From: DASQFI01 sp035633215
Lineage (GTDB): Bacteria; Acidobacteriota; Vicinamibacteria; Vicinamibacterales; SCN-69-37
Length of the DNA stretch: 64,000 nucleotides
Direction of reading: 5' to 3'
Assembly: GCA_035633215.1 (NCBI GenBank)
Contig: DASQFI010000059.1
Span: 186,001 to 250,000 of the forward strand
The translations under genes and the position numbers were made by a program. Positions 8,472 through 16,864 of this stretch are shown piece after piece. Numbering within the stretch: the stretch's first letter is position 1; every line of letters starts with the position of its first letter. Under the pieces are notes generated by a model that was not told the origin of the DNA, did not search any database, and worked only from the letters and a program-made list of their open reading frames with translations.

Positions 8472-8964
8472 TCACTCGGATCGCAGGACGACGAGCGGGT
8501 CGGCGCGGGCGGCCCGGCGTGCGGGCGCCCACAAGGCGAGCGCGGCCGCCACCAGCAGGACCAAGGCACCCGTGAAGTAGACGATCGGATCGGCTGGCGC
8601 GGTCTCGAAGAGGAGACTGCCGATCGCGCGGCCGAGGGCGAGGGCCAGCACGACGCCGACGACGAGACCGATGGCGACCGTGCGCATGCCACCAGCAAAT
8701 ACGAGCCGCGCCAGACCGCGCGGAGTGGCGCCGAGCGCGGTCCTGACGCCAAACTCCCGTATCCGCTGCGCCGTCACGGTGCCGACCACCCCGTACACAC
8801 CCATCGCCGCGAGCAGCAACGCCAGCCCGCCGAACGCGAAGGTCAACGTGGACAGAAAGCGGAGATCGCCGTACGCGTTCGCCAGGTGTTCTTCCATGGT
8901 CGCGACACCCGCCATCGGGTAGACGAAAGGCAGCAGGCAAAAGGCAGAAGTGGAGGCGGCTCAT
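8472..8964 (-). pseudogene. decayed ADOP-family ABC permease, C-terminal FtsX domain only
   Basis: Only the last ~150 residues of an ADOP permease remain: 'PMAGVATMEEHLA', the hydrophobic 'FGGLALLLAAMGVYGVV', 'REFGVRTALGA' and the hallmark C-terminus 'APARRAARADPLVVLRSE'. A complete relative has 800-900 residues. The natural start is preserved as an ATGA overlap with the stop of the PadR gene (8964-8961), but that frame is off by one from the surviving permease frame. The joint carries three 7-bp-spaced GGCA units (8926-8946). This looks like an internal deletion of about 2 kb plus frameshift in a PadR-ADOP pair. Confidence 0.85.
8926..8946. repeat. heptamer repeat at permease deletion joint
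   Basis: Three consecutive 7-bp units, AAAGGCA, GCAGGCA and AAAGGCA, occupy the point where the PadR-coupled start of the permease meets its surviving C-terminal part. The unit resembles the GGGCAAA family found between genes elsewhere in the window. Confidence 0.6.
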
Positions 8965-9311
8965 GACCGGACCGGCAGGAGCTTGCGGGATCGCGCGTAG
9001 TCGATCACGCGCGAAAGCCGGCGAAGATGATCCTGAAGCGCGGCCCGGCCGGCCGGCAGCAGGCGGTACGATCGGCCGCGCCGCGCGTCGTGGCGCTCCG
9101 TTGACCGCGCGCCGGCAATCAGTCCGGCGCGCTCCAGCCGCTGGATCGCCTGGTACAGCGTCCCGGATCCGAGCGACAGCTCCCCTGCCGTCCGCGCTTC
9201 GATGTCGAGCTTGATGCCATAGCCGTGCTGCGGTCCCTCCGCCAGCGACAGCAGGACCTCGAAGGCGATCGGCGTGAGATCGGCGACCGCGTGGCGCGCG
9301 TCAGCGGACAT
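8961..9311 (-). CDS. PadR family transcriptional regulator
   Basis: The 116-residue protein has the PadR winged helix: 'FEVLLSLAEGPQHGYGIKLDI', 'GSGTLYQAIQRLERAGLI' and 'GRSYRLLPAGRAAL'. PadR proteins of this type commonly sit just upstream of ADOP permeases and overlap their start, as here (ATGA at 8961-8964), although the partner permease is now truncated. The promoter region carries inverted ATGTC/GACAT repeats across the -35/-10 region, which suggests autorepression. The regulator appears intact. Confidence 0.9.
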   Translation of the reverse strand: MSADARHAVADLTPIAFEVLLSLAEGPQHGYGIKLDIEARTAGELSLGSGTLYQAIQRLERAGLIAGARSTERHDARRGRSYRLLPAGRAALQDHLRRLSRVIDYARSRKLLPVRS

Positions 9312-9319
9312 CGGCCGGA

Positions 9320-9362
9320 AGATATGTCGCCAATTGACATGTTGTCAAATGACATGTTGACG
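9320..9362 (-). promoter_or_regulatory. PadR promoter with overlapping operator repeats
   Basis: On the minus strand, TTGACA (9348-9343) is followed at 17 bp by ATATCT (9325-9320), nine bases before the PadR start codon. The same stretch contains ATGTC/GACAT inverted arms (9324-9340), the near-palindrome TGACATGTTGTCA (9335-9347) and another TGACATGTTGAC (9350-9361). Known PadR operators have an ATGT-N8-ACAT form, so autoregulation is likely. Confidence 0.6.
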
Positions 9363-9375
9363 GGAAGCAAGCCGT

Positions 9376-9392
9376 AAAGCCTTAGGCTTTTT
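9376..9392 (+). terminator. small hairpin before ribokinase gene
   Basis: AAAGCC (9376-9381), loop TTA, GGCTTT (9385-9390) and two more T. The T-run is short, so this is a weak terminator or attenuator candidate between the PadR promoter region and rbsK. Confidence 0.25.
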
Positions 9393-9426
9393 CCGGTATG
9401 CATCGTGCATCCAGTCGCGCGCAGAA

Positions 9427-10398
9427 ATGAGCAACGAAGTACGCCTCCGCACCCCCATCGTCGACGTCGTGGTCGTCGGCGGCACCAATACCGATTTCGT
9501 CGCGAAAGCGAGCCGGCTGCCCCGGCCAGGAGAAACGTTTTCAGGTGAAGCGTTTCTGGAAGTTCCCGGCGGCAAAGGGGCGAATCAAGCCGTCGCCGTG
9601 GCGCGCCTGGGCTGCCGGTCCGTGCTCGTCTCGGCCGTCGGCAACGACCGCCGCGGCCGCACGCTGGTGGGCCAGCTCGATCGCGAAAGTGTCCGCACGA
9701 CATACGTGATTGAAAAGGCGCGCGCCGAGACCGGCGCCGCCGTCATCCACGTGGACAAGTCGGGCGACCACCAGCTTCTGACCGTCCTCGGCGCGAACCG
9801 ACTGCTGACGGACATGGATGTCGAACGGGCGTGCGGGCGCATCGAGCGCGCGCGCGTCGTCCTCGCGCAGCTCGAAGTGCCGGCGTCGGCCGTCGCGGTG
9901 GCGTTCACGTGGGCGCGCGCGCACGGCGCGAAGACCGTTCTCGATCCGGCGCCAGCCGTCTCACTGCAGAACAGCCTGCTGTCACTCGTTGACGTCGTCA
10001 CGCCCAATTCGGAAGATGCGAAAGCGCTGACCGGGCTGACCGTGAGAGATCGTGGTTCGGCGCGGCGCGCGGCGCAGGTGTTGCTCGAGCGAGGCGTCGG
10101 CGCGGTCGCCATTCAGGCCGGCGCCGAAGGCCACCTGGTGATCTGGAAGGACGGCGAGCACTTCCTGCCGAGAATCGCCGTCGAGAGCGTCGATGTGACC
10201 GGTGCCGGCGATGCGTTCGCCGGCGCGCTGGCGGCGTCGCTCGCGCGGGATCGGTCGCTCGTCGAGGCGGCGACGTTCGCGCAGGCCGCCGCGGCGCTGG
10301 CCACGAAGAAGTTCGGCGCCCAGGCCGGTTTCCCGCGGGAACCCGAGGTCCGCGAGTTCCTGAGCCAGTCGTCGGGCGCCGAGCTCCAGAAGACGTAA
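9427..10398 (+). CDS. rbsK: ribokinase (PfkB family)
   Basis: The 323-residue length is usual for ribokinase. The first PfkB signature region is 'VEVPGGKGANQAVAVARLG'-like near residue 45 (the sequence shows 'EVPGGKGANQAVAVARLG'), and the second is 'DVTGAGDAFAGALAASLA' near residue 258 with the catalytic Asp in GAGD. 'VVGGTNTDF' at the N-terminus is the sugar-binding strand typical of ribokinases. It phosphorylates ribose, or a similar sugar or nucleoside, with ATP. No ribose transporter or rbsD is adjacent, so substrate preference is inferred only from family resemblance. Confidence 0.85.
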   Translation: MSNEVRLRTPIVDVVVVGGTNTDFVAKASRLPRPGETFSGEAFLEVPGGKGANQAVAVARLGCRSVLVSAVGNDRRGRTLVGQLDRESVRTTYVIEKARAETGAAVIHVDKSGDHQLLTVLGANRLLTDMDVERACGRIERARVVLAQLEVPASAVAVAFTWARAHGAKTVLDPAPAVSLQNSLLSLVDVVTPNSEDAKALTGLTVRDRGSARRAAQVLLERGVGAVAIQAGAEGHLVIWKDGEHFLPRIAVESVDVTGAGDAFAGALAASLARDRSLVEAATFAQAAAALATKKFGAQAGFPREPEVREFLSQSSGAELQKT

Positions 10399-10404
10399 AC
10401 GACG

Positions 10405-12228
10405 TTATCGCAGGGCTTTGACTCTCGCCCTGATCGTCGCCCATAGCGCCTTCATACGCTGTTGGTCGCGCCAGACCGCTTTGGCCGCGTCGGCTTCGAC
10501 TTGCGACGTCAGTTGATCGAGTTGATCCAGGGCCGCACGCCGCTCGGCGCCCTGCGCCTTGTCGGCCCGATCGATCGCTCCGGAGAGGGCCGACGCCCGC
10601 TCCGGCGTCAGCGCTTTGCTGCGCGCGAGTTGATCGATGTACGCGCGCGCCACCACGAAGCTCACCGGCCAGGTGAGCCGTGACTGGTGCTGGGCGTTGA
10701 ATTCGTCGAGGCGCACGAGCGCCGCCGCGTCGATTTCGTTCTGGGAGAGCAACTCGCCCGGCGTCAGCCTGAAGATGTCGAGGCCGCGGCCGATCTCCGA
10801 ACCGTAGATGAATCCGTTGAACCAGTACGTGGACCAGAAGCCCGCGACCAGGAGCTTGCTCCCGTCGATCGGGCCGCGATCGAAGTAGGCGATTTCGACC
10901 GGCTTGGAGGAATCGGTGAAATCGAACACGGTGACGCCGCCCTGGTACCACCCCTGCACCATGATGTCGCGCCCCGGGACGGGAATGATCGATCCGTTGT
11001 GCGCGACGCAGTTCTCCTGCTCGGTCTGCGGCGCCGGCAGTTTGTAGTACCCGCCGAACCGCATCCTCTTGTTGTCGATGTCGAAGATCGCGTTGGCGCC
11101 CCAGGTCGGATGATCGGTCGTCCGGCATCGCGGCAGCGTGCCGCCGCCCCACTCGTCCGTGAAGATGACCTTCGTGCCGTCGTTGTTGAACGTCGCCGAG
11201 TGCCAGTACGCGAAATTCGGATCGGACACGTAGTCGAGCCGGACCGGATTCACCGGATCGGAAATGTCGAGCAGGATGCCATTGCCGGAGCACGCGCCGG
11301 CCGCGAGGCCCAGCTCCGGAAACACGGTGACGTCGTGGCACTGGTTGGTGGTCGACGAGCGCTGCGTGCCGCGCCCGTGATCGCCGCCGGGCCAGAGCCC
11401 CGCGATCGCACCGGTCTTCGGATCGGCGAAAATGCGCGGCCGGTTCACGATGCGCGCCTTCTCCGGCGCGTTCAGCGGCACCTGGATCACGTCGATGCTG
11501 AAGAGCGCCGTGTTCGGATCCTCTTCCGGCCCCAGTCCGGAACAGCCGGCCAGCTCCGCCGCGGAGCGCGCGGGGCTCGTGCCCGATCCGTAGATGTAGA
11601 TGTTGGATCGATCCTTCGGATCGACGACGAGCGTGTGCGTGTGCGAGCCGCGGCAGGTCTGCACCGCGGCGATCTGTCGCGGCTTCTCGAGATTGCTGAT
11701 GTCGAAGATCCGGACGCCACGGAACCGCTCCGCGCTCACCGCGGGCTCGACGCCCTGCGTGCCACAGTCCACGCGCCCGCGCGGCTGCTCGACCGACATG
11801 AACAGCAGGTTGCGGTAGACCGACAGATCGCCCTGCCCGCCTGGACACGGGACGGACAGGCGCAGCTGCGGCTTCCGCGGATCCTCGATGTTGTAGAAGT
11901 TGAATCCGTGGAAGTTGCCGAGAAACATGTGCGGGCCCTTGAACGCCAGATCGGAATTCGCGAAGTTCAAGCTGAACTGCCCCGTCGGATCGTTGAACCC
12001 TTCCGGTTTCCCGAGATGTCCGACCAGCTCCATGTTGCGCGCCGCGACGCCCGCGTCGTCGATGCCGGGCTTGAGATCGACGCGCGGATCCGGAGGCGCG
12101 GCGGGCGTCGCCGGCGGCTGCTGCGACGGGGGTTGCTGCGCGCCGATGCCCGCGCACAGCGTGGCGATCAGCACGCTCGCGCAGAGCCCAATCACCTTGC
12201 GACGGTTCCTGACCTGAGTCGATGCCAT
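10405..12228 (-). CDS. exported LVIVD-repeat beta-propeller protein
   Basis: About 607 residues with a signal peptide ('VIGLCASVLIATLCAGIGA') followed by a Pro/Gln/Ala-rich linker. The body carries repeated blade-like segments such as 'GVRIFDISNLEKPRQIA', 'NGILLDISDPVNPVRLD' and 'GVTVFDFTDSSKPVEIA', which is the LVIVD repeat pattern of surface-associated propellers. A C-terminal ~130-residue helical, charged tail follows. The start at 12228 has GAGG eight bases upstream; an in-frame start at 12255 is less likely. Function is unknown. The tail could mediate association with a partner but shows no recognised motif. Confidence 0.8.
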   Translation of the reverse strand: MASTQVRNRRKVIGLCASVLIATLCAGIGAQQPPSQQPPATPAAPPDPRVDLKPGIDDAGVAARNMELVGHLGKPEGFNDPTGQFSLNFANSDLAFKGPHMFLGNFHGFNFYNIEDPRKPQLRLSVPCPGGQGDLSVYRNLLFMSVEQPRGRVDCGTQGVEPAVSAERFRGVRIFDISNLEKPRQIAAVQTCRGSHTHTLVVDPKDRSNIYIYGSGTSPARSAAELAGCSGLGPEEDPNTALFSIDVIQVPLNAPEKARIVNRPRIFADPKTGAIAGLWPGGDHGRGTQRSSTTNQCHDVTVFPELGLAAGACSGNGILLDISDPVNPVRLDYVSDPNFAYWHSATFNNDGTKVIFTDEWGGGTLPRCRTTDHPTWGANAIFDIDNKRMRFGGYYKLPAPQTEQENCVAHNGSIIPVPGRDIMVQGWYQGGVTVFDFTDSSKPVEIAYFDRGPIDGSKLLVAGFWSTYWFNGFIYGSEIGRGLDIFRLTPGELLSQNEIDAAALVRLDEFNAQHQSRLTWPVSFVVARAYIDQLARSKALTPERASALSGAIDRADKAQGAERRAALDQLDQLTSQVEADAAKAVWRDQQRMKALWATIRARVKALR

Positions 12229-12267
12229 GAATGGGACCTCGATGAATGCGTACAATTCGTGTCCGGT

Positions 12268-12915
12268 CTAGCGCCACGCCGCGAGCATGGCGCGCATGCG
12301 TTCGATTTCCATGCTCTGGTCCGCCTCGACGTCCGAGACAAACGCGAAGATGTCCGAGTCCTGCGCGGCGCCGGACTCGGAAAGCAGCGTCCTGACCATG
12401 ACGAGCGCGCCCTCGTGGTGCTTGATCATCAGCTCGAGGAACAGCCGGTCGAACGCCGCGCCCTTCGCCTCCGCCAGGCGGGTCATCTCCTCGGGGGTCA
12501 GCATCCCCGGCATCAGCGTCGCGCCCGCCGCATGATGCGCGTGAACGCCCGGGGCCTCGAGGCCCCGGGCCTCGAGCCACCGCTGCATCATCCGGATTTC
12601 GTCGGTCTGCGACACGTCGATCCGCCTGGCGAGGAGCTTCATGGGCTCCTGGGCCGTCCGCGACGGCAGGAGCGCCGTCATTTCGAGCGCCTGGGCATGA
12701 TGGCCGATCATGCCCTGCATGAACTTTACGTCGGCTGTCGTGTATTTGATGGTCGCTGGCCGGTCGGCGCCTCCGACCCGGCTCGGCTCGCCTGGCGCCC
12801 CCGGCTGCACGACACGCGGCCCAGGCGCGGCGGACCGGGACGCGCACGACACGCCGAAGACGGCCGTCACGATCACGACGGCGATGCGGTGCCCCACTCT
12901 CTCAAAAGAATACAT
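12268..12915 (-). CDS. DUF305 family exported protein or lipoprotein
   Basis: The 215-residue protein has an N-terminal hydrophobic signal ending in 'VFGVSCASRS', where the cysteine may be lipidated, although the residue at -3 is Gly rather than the usual Leu/Val. The DUF305 domain shows its two His-rich repeats, 'MQGMIGHHAQALEMT' and 'LMIKHHEGALVMV'. DUF305 proteins are ferritin-like four-helix proteins linked to metal or copper handling. The gene lies upstream of, and on the same strand as, the LVIVD protein gene with a 39-bp gap, so the two may form an operon. The promoter must lie in the 50-bp divergent gap at 12916-12966. Confidence 0.85.
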   Translation of the reverse strand: MYSFERVGHRIAVVIVTAVFGVSCASRSAAPGPRVVQPGAPGEPSRVGGADRPATIKYTTADVKFMQGMIGHHAQALEMTALLPSRTAQEPMKLLARRIDVSQTDEIRMMQRWLEARGLEAPGVHAHHAAGATLMPGMLTPEEMTRLAEAKGAAFDRLFLELMIKHHEGALVMVRTLLSESGAAQDSDIFAFVSDVEADQSMEIERMRAMLAAWR

Positions 12916-12966
12916 GCTGGCTTGTCCGGCCCGGAACACAATAGGGTCAACCGATTGGAGGTTGTT

Positions 12967-13332
12967 ATGAAGCGCGTGTTTGCCGTGTTCGTTGTTAGCC
13001 TCGCAATCCTCGCATTGCCTGCGTTCGCCTTGGCCGAACAGGCTCAGAAGCCGGCAGCGAAAACCCTCACCGTCGCCGGAAACGTCACCAAGGTTGCCCC
13101 GGCCTCGCTGACCGTCAAGGGCAAGACCGAAGAATGGACGTTCACGATCGACAAGGAGTCGTCCGTGACGGCGAAAGGCGCGACGACGAAAACGCTGGAG
13201 CTCAAGGCCGAAGGCAAGGGCACGAAGCTGACCGACTTCGTGAAGGTTGGCGATGCCGTCACGGTGAACTATCACGAGGTGGGCGCCGCGAAGCACGCCT
13301 CGAACGTCCGCGTCACGGCTGCCGTGAAGTAG
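12967..13332 (+). CDS. small exported protein of unknown function
   Basis: The 121-residue protein has a clear Sec signal peptide ('VFAVFVVSLAILALPAFALA') and a mature region rich in Thr, Lys and Val. The pattern 'TVAGNVTKVAPASLTVKGK' followed by 'DFVKVGDAVTVNYHE' resembles the small OB-like beta-barrel seen in DUF5666-like periplasmic proteins. A strong RBS (GGAGG, 12957-12961) precedes the ATG. Its last 20 bases overlap the 3' end of the convergent nuclease/helicase gene. The role is unknown. Confidence 0.8.
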   Translation: MKRVFAVFVVSLAILALPAFALAEQAQKPAAKTLTVAGNVTKVAPASLTVKGKTEEWTFTIDKESSVTAKGATTKTLELKAEGKGTKLTDFVKVGDAVTVNYHEVGAAKHASNVRVTAAVK

Positions 13333-16300
13333 CCAGCTCGCGGTAGCGGCACAGAGCGCTCGCGAGTCGCATGTGCGCAGGCGTCCTGCATTCTGGTTCG
13401 AACAGCCGCGGGCTGGCGACCAGAATGCAGGCGCACCTCGCACGAGACGTCGCGACGTTCAGCCGATTCAAACTGTAGAGGAACGCCAGCCCTCGCGGCG
13501 CATCTTCCGGACGCGACGTCGCCATCGAGTAGACGACGACAGGCGCCTCCTGCCCCTGAAATTTGTCGACGGTCCCGACCGCCACGCCGTGGGTCTCGAG
13601 CGCCTCACCCAGCCTGGTCACCTGGGCGTTGTACGGCGCGACGATGAGCACGTCCGCACGCGTGAGATGGCGCACCTGACGGTGTCTATCGGTCCAGCGT
13701 GACGCCTGATCGAGAAGGGCGGTGACGAGATCCTTGATTCGCTCAATCTCCTGCACGGAATGGGTCTGGTTGCCTTCGTGCGTCACCTCGACCACCCAGA
13801 GCCCGGCGCCGCAGAAGTCCGGCTCGCAACCCAGCACCTGATGCTGGAGATCCAGCCGCGGATTCAGTTTGCCCTCGTAGAACGCTTCCGACGTGAACCG
13901 GCAAATCGCGGGGGCCAGCCGCCATGTCTCCGGGAGAAAGATGCCCTGTTCCGGCGGCATGACGCGCGCGCCGCCGAGGACGTGCTCGAGCGCCGAGACG
14001 TCCACGCCGTCGGGATGACTGCCCTTCCTCGGCTGATCGAGCTGCTGCGGATCGCCCAGCAGGACGAGGCTCTTCGCCGCGCGCGAGGCGGCAAGGACGT
14101 TGGCGAGCGACATCTGCCCGGCCTCGTCGACGATCAGAACGTCGACCGCGCCAACGGCCGCCGGGCTGGCCCACAGCCACGCGGTCCCACCCAGCACGGC
14201 CGGACCCGACGCGAGCGCCTCGAGCGCTTTCTTGTTGTCGGCGAACGCCTCGATCGATGGATCCTCGTCCTTGGCCTCGCCCCATTTCTGAAACAGCCGG
14301 ATGTCAATGCCCTCGTCCGTGGCCGCCCGCCGAACCGCTTCGAGCAGGTTGCGGATGACCTTGTGACTGTTCGCCGTCACGCCGACGCGAAGTCGATCGC
14401 GTTGAACGAGGTCACAGATCATCCGTGCGCCGGTGTACGTCTTGCCGGATCCCGGCGGGCCTTGCACCGCCAGCACCGAACGATCGAGGACTCGGGCCGC
14501 CCGAACGGCGAAGTCCACCGCAGACTCGCCCGCCGCCTGCTCGAACGGAGCGTCGGTCAAGCGAGGCGGACGCCGGAACAGCAACTCGCGCCCACACGAG
14601 CGCGCGCCCTCACCGCCGCCGTTGACCATGACCTCCTCGGCAAGCGCGAAGAGCGAACGCTGCAGGACGTCGGTGTTGAAATGCGTGAACGAGAACACGG
14701 ACGTCGGGTGTACCGACACCATTTCTCTGCCCTTCTTGACGTCCATCGTCCGCGCGATGCGGTCGAGGGCGACGATCGTGCCGAAGTCGCGCTCGTCTTT
14801 CAGCGTCAGGCCGTCGTCGTCGTCGAGATCCAGTTCCTGCTCCGGATACGTGTAACGATCAATCACGGAACCGGTGGGTTGCCTCGTCTTCTTGTTCAAC
14901 ACGTCGCCGACGCGTCGATCGAAGACCATCCCGGCGACGGCTTTCGGCTCGTCGCGCAACTCCTCCTCGGCCAGATCGCGAAGCCGGTAGTACTCCCACC
15001 ACGACGCTTTGTTCTCGCGCCGATGAAAATCCACGAGATACGCAAGCACCCATCGTTCCTGTTCGTCTGGTGAGCGATTGGCCGCGGGGAGATCGATGAC
15101 GAGACGCTGGCGAAGCTCTTCCGCCCGCTGTTCGAGCTCGGTAACAGTCTCGGGCACCTCGCTCGCCGCCATCTGTGGGCGCGGCACGAGCGTTCCCCTC
15201 CGCTCCAGCCCGGTTCGAAGGCTCTCCAGCCACTCGCGCAACTCATGGGTGGAGCGGCAATCGTCGCGGTTGTACTCTTCGACGGCCTGGCGCATGACTG
15301 GAGTAATCACGCCTGGCGCGTTGACCTCGAGCGCGCGCTCGATGCCGCGGCGGCTGGCGTCCGCCTTTTCGAGCGCGATCTGGCGCTCAAACTCGTAGAA
15401 GTCTTCCAGCCGTTTGATCGAATAGCTTTCGACCCCGGCGCGCAGCGCGCGCCGGATGACGGCGAGCAGGTCGACGAACCGTTCCTCGCGTAGCAGTCGA
15501 TCGAGATCCGGACCCCGCACGGCGTACCGGCCCATGAGCCGCTTCAGCGCGGCGGGCTCGTACGCGCCGAAGTGATACACATGTGCGCCAGGGTGAGCCG
15601 TCATGGCGCTCTGGATTGCCGAGATGACCGCTTCGAACGCCTCGCGCTCTTCGTCGTCGGTGTGCGCCCACCAGCGGTCGTACTCGAATCGACCGTCCGC
15701 CTCAAACTCAACGCGGCCGAGGCCGAAGAGGTACTCCCGGCCGCCCGGCTCGTCGGCGCCAGATGAGGGACGCGCGAACGGATCGCCCTCCAGATCGAGG
15801 AACAGATCGCCCGGCGAGGGCTCGGGCAACAGACTGAGCCCTTCCTTCTCCTTGACCTCGAGCAACTCGTAGACGGGCCGGTTCTCCGTGCGCTGCTGGA
15901 GTTGAAGACGCGCCTGCTCGCGCACCCGCTGGTAGGTCGCCGAGTGGCCGCGCGAGGGCACGAACGGCAGCGGCATCCCAGCCAGCTGCGCCAGCGTCGT
16001 GACGCCCTGGGCGCCGAGCTCGTCGCGCTGGAGCCGTGAGATGCCAGAGACGAACGACAGGTGATCGTCGTTCCGGCGCTGGCGGTCGCATTCCTGCCAC
16101 CACCGGCACACCTGGCAGTGCTCGACCGGTTCAGGATAGGTGTCGGGAACCGCGCCGGTGAACGAGCGCAGGCGCGCCTTGATGAATCGGTAGTAAGCCG
16201 AGTAGTCCGATACGCGGTGCGTCTCGACGGCAAACGGCGTCGCGCCCGATCCGGACGCGGGCATGACGACGCAAAAGCGTTCCGGCGCCACGCCCTGGAC

Positions 16301-16762
16301 GCCTTCAATGAGCTCGCTGTAGACGCACAACTGAAGGACCGTGCTCGCGCGCGTTTCGCGGGCGAGCTTGGTGTCGTGCGCTTCGTACGACCACGACCCG
16401 AGCCGGCTCGGCCCCTCGACGCGGCGGAGCACGTCCGCAAATCCGAACCACTCGTCGAGGGCCAGCGCCGGCTGGACGATGACGTCGACGCCCGCGCGCA
16501 TCGCTTCAACGGTCTTCGCGATGCGATCCGGAAGGTCGCTCAGATCGACGACGTGCCATCCGCTATTGCGGAGCCACTGCACGTACTGGCGTTCGTGCTC
16601 CTCGCCGCGCTCGCGCAGAAGGTCGGCGATCGGATCGGTCCAGTGCGGTTCGGCGAGCCCGTCCATGACCACCCGGATATCGAGCGCGGTCTTGTGCCGG
16701 CACGCGAGAAAGTTCGCGAGATCCGTGGGCGCGAACGACAGGCGTCCGCCTTTGAATTGCAT
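13313..16762 (-). CDS. TM0106-type RecB-like nuclease fused to superfamily I helicase
   Basis: The 1149-residue protein starts with 'FLACRHKTALD' and has a matching cysteine cluster 'CQVCRWWQEC' near residues 216-225, the pattern of an iron-sulfur staple in RecB/Cas4-like nucleases. A middle RNase H-like/nuclease region contains 'GDLFLDLEGDPF' and 'YNRDDCRSTHEL'. The C-terminal helicase has Walker A 'QGPPGSGKTYTG' (near 770), 'VLIVDEAGQMS', 'LVLLGDPQQL' and 'GTVDKFQGQEAPVV'. It probably processes DNA ends or damaged nucleic acid. It is a single gene, divergent from the DinB gene. The 3' end contains a perfect 13-bp stem (13385-13431). Confidence 0.88.
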   Translation of the reverse strand: MQFKGGRLSFAPTDLANFLACRHKTALDIRVVMDGLAEPHWTDPIADLLRERGEEHERQYVQWLRNSGWHVVDLSDLPDRIAKTVEAMRAGVDVIVQPALALDEWFGFADVLRRVEGPSRLGSWSYEAHDTKLARETRASTVLQLCVYSELIEGVQGVAPERFCVVMPASGSGATPFAVETHRVSDYSAYYRFIKARLRSFTGAVPDTYPEPVEHCQVCRWWQECDRQRRNDDHLSFVSGISRLQRDELGAQGVTTLAQLAGMPLPFVPSRGHSATYQRVREQARLQLQQRTENRPVYELLEVKEKEGLSLLPEPSPGDLFLDLEGDPFARPSSGADEPGGREYLFGLGRVEFEADGRFEYDRWWAHTDDEEREAFEAVISAIQSAMTAHPGAHVYHFGAYEPAALKRLMGRYAVRGPDLDRLLREERFVDLLAVIRRALRAGVESYSIKRLEDFYEFERQIALEKADASRRGIERALEVNAPGVITPVMRQAVEEYNRDDCRSTHELREWLESLRTGLERRGTLVPRPQMAASEVPETVTELEQRAEELRQRLVIDLPAANRSPDEQERWVLAYLVDFHRRENKASWWEYYRLRDLAEEELRDEPKAVAGMVFDRRVGDVLNKKTRQPTGSVIDRYTYPEQELDLDDDDGLTLKDERDFGTIVALDRIARTMDVKKGREMVSVHPTSVFSFTHFNTDVLQRSLFALAEEVMVNGGGEGARSCGRELLFRRPPRLTDAPFEQAAGESAVDFAVRAARVLDRSVLAVQGPPGSGKTYTGARMICDLVQRDRLRVGVTANSHKVIRNLLEAVRRAATDEGIDIRLFQKWGEAKDEDPSIEAFADNKKALEALASGPAVLGGTAWLWASPAAVGAVDVLIVDEAGQMSLANVLAASRAAKSLVLLGDPQQLDQPRKGSHPDGVDVSALEHVLGGARVMPPEQGIFLPETWRLAPAICRFTSEAFYEGKLNPRLDLQHQVLGCEPDFCGAGLWVVEVTHEGNQTHSVQEIERIKDLVTALLDQASRWTDRHRQVRHLTRADVLIVAPYNAQVTRLGEALETHGVAVGTVDKFQGQEAPVVVYSMATSRPEDAPRGLAFLYSLNRLNVATSRARCACILVASPRLFEPECRTPAHMRLASALCRYRELATSRQP

Positions 16763-16864
16763 GACTCGAACAAGAGTACCGCACGGGCGTGACAGGGGTG
16801 GACACGGGAGAGGCTGGAGGCACTACCGCTCTCAAGCTACACTCGAAGATCAAAGGAGTCCGAC

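Noticed and set aside
9998..12847. Minus-strand frame of 949 residues spanning the LVIVD and DUF305 genes
   Set aside because: Wrong frame relative to both; low-complexity Arg/Gly/Ala composition without motifs.
10687..13332. 881-residue reading of the small exported protein with a long N-terminal extension
   Set aside because: Only the last 121 residues have a signal peptide, RBS and coding character; the rest is antisense to the LVIVD and DUF305 genes.
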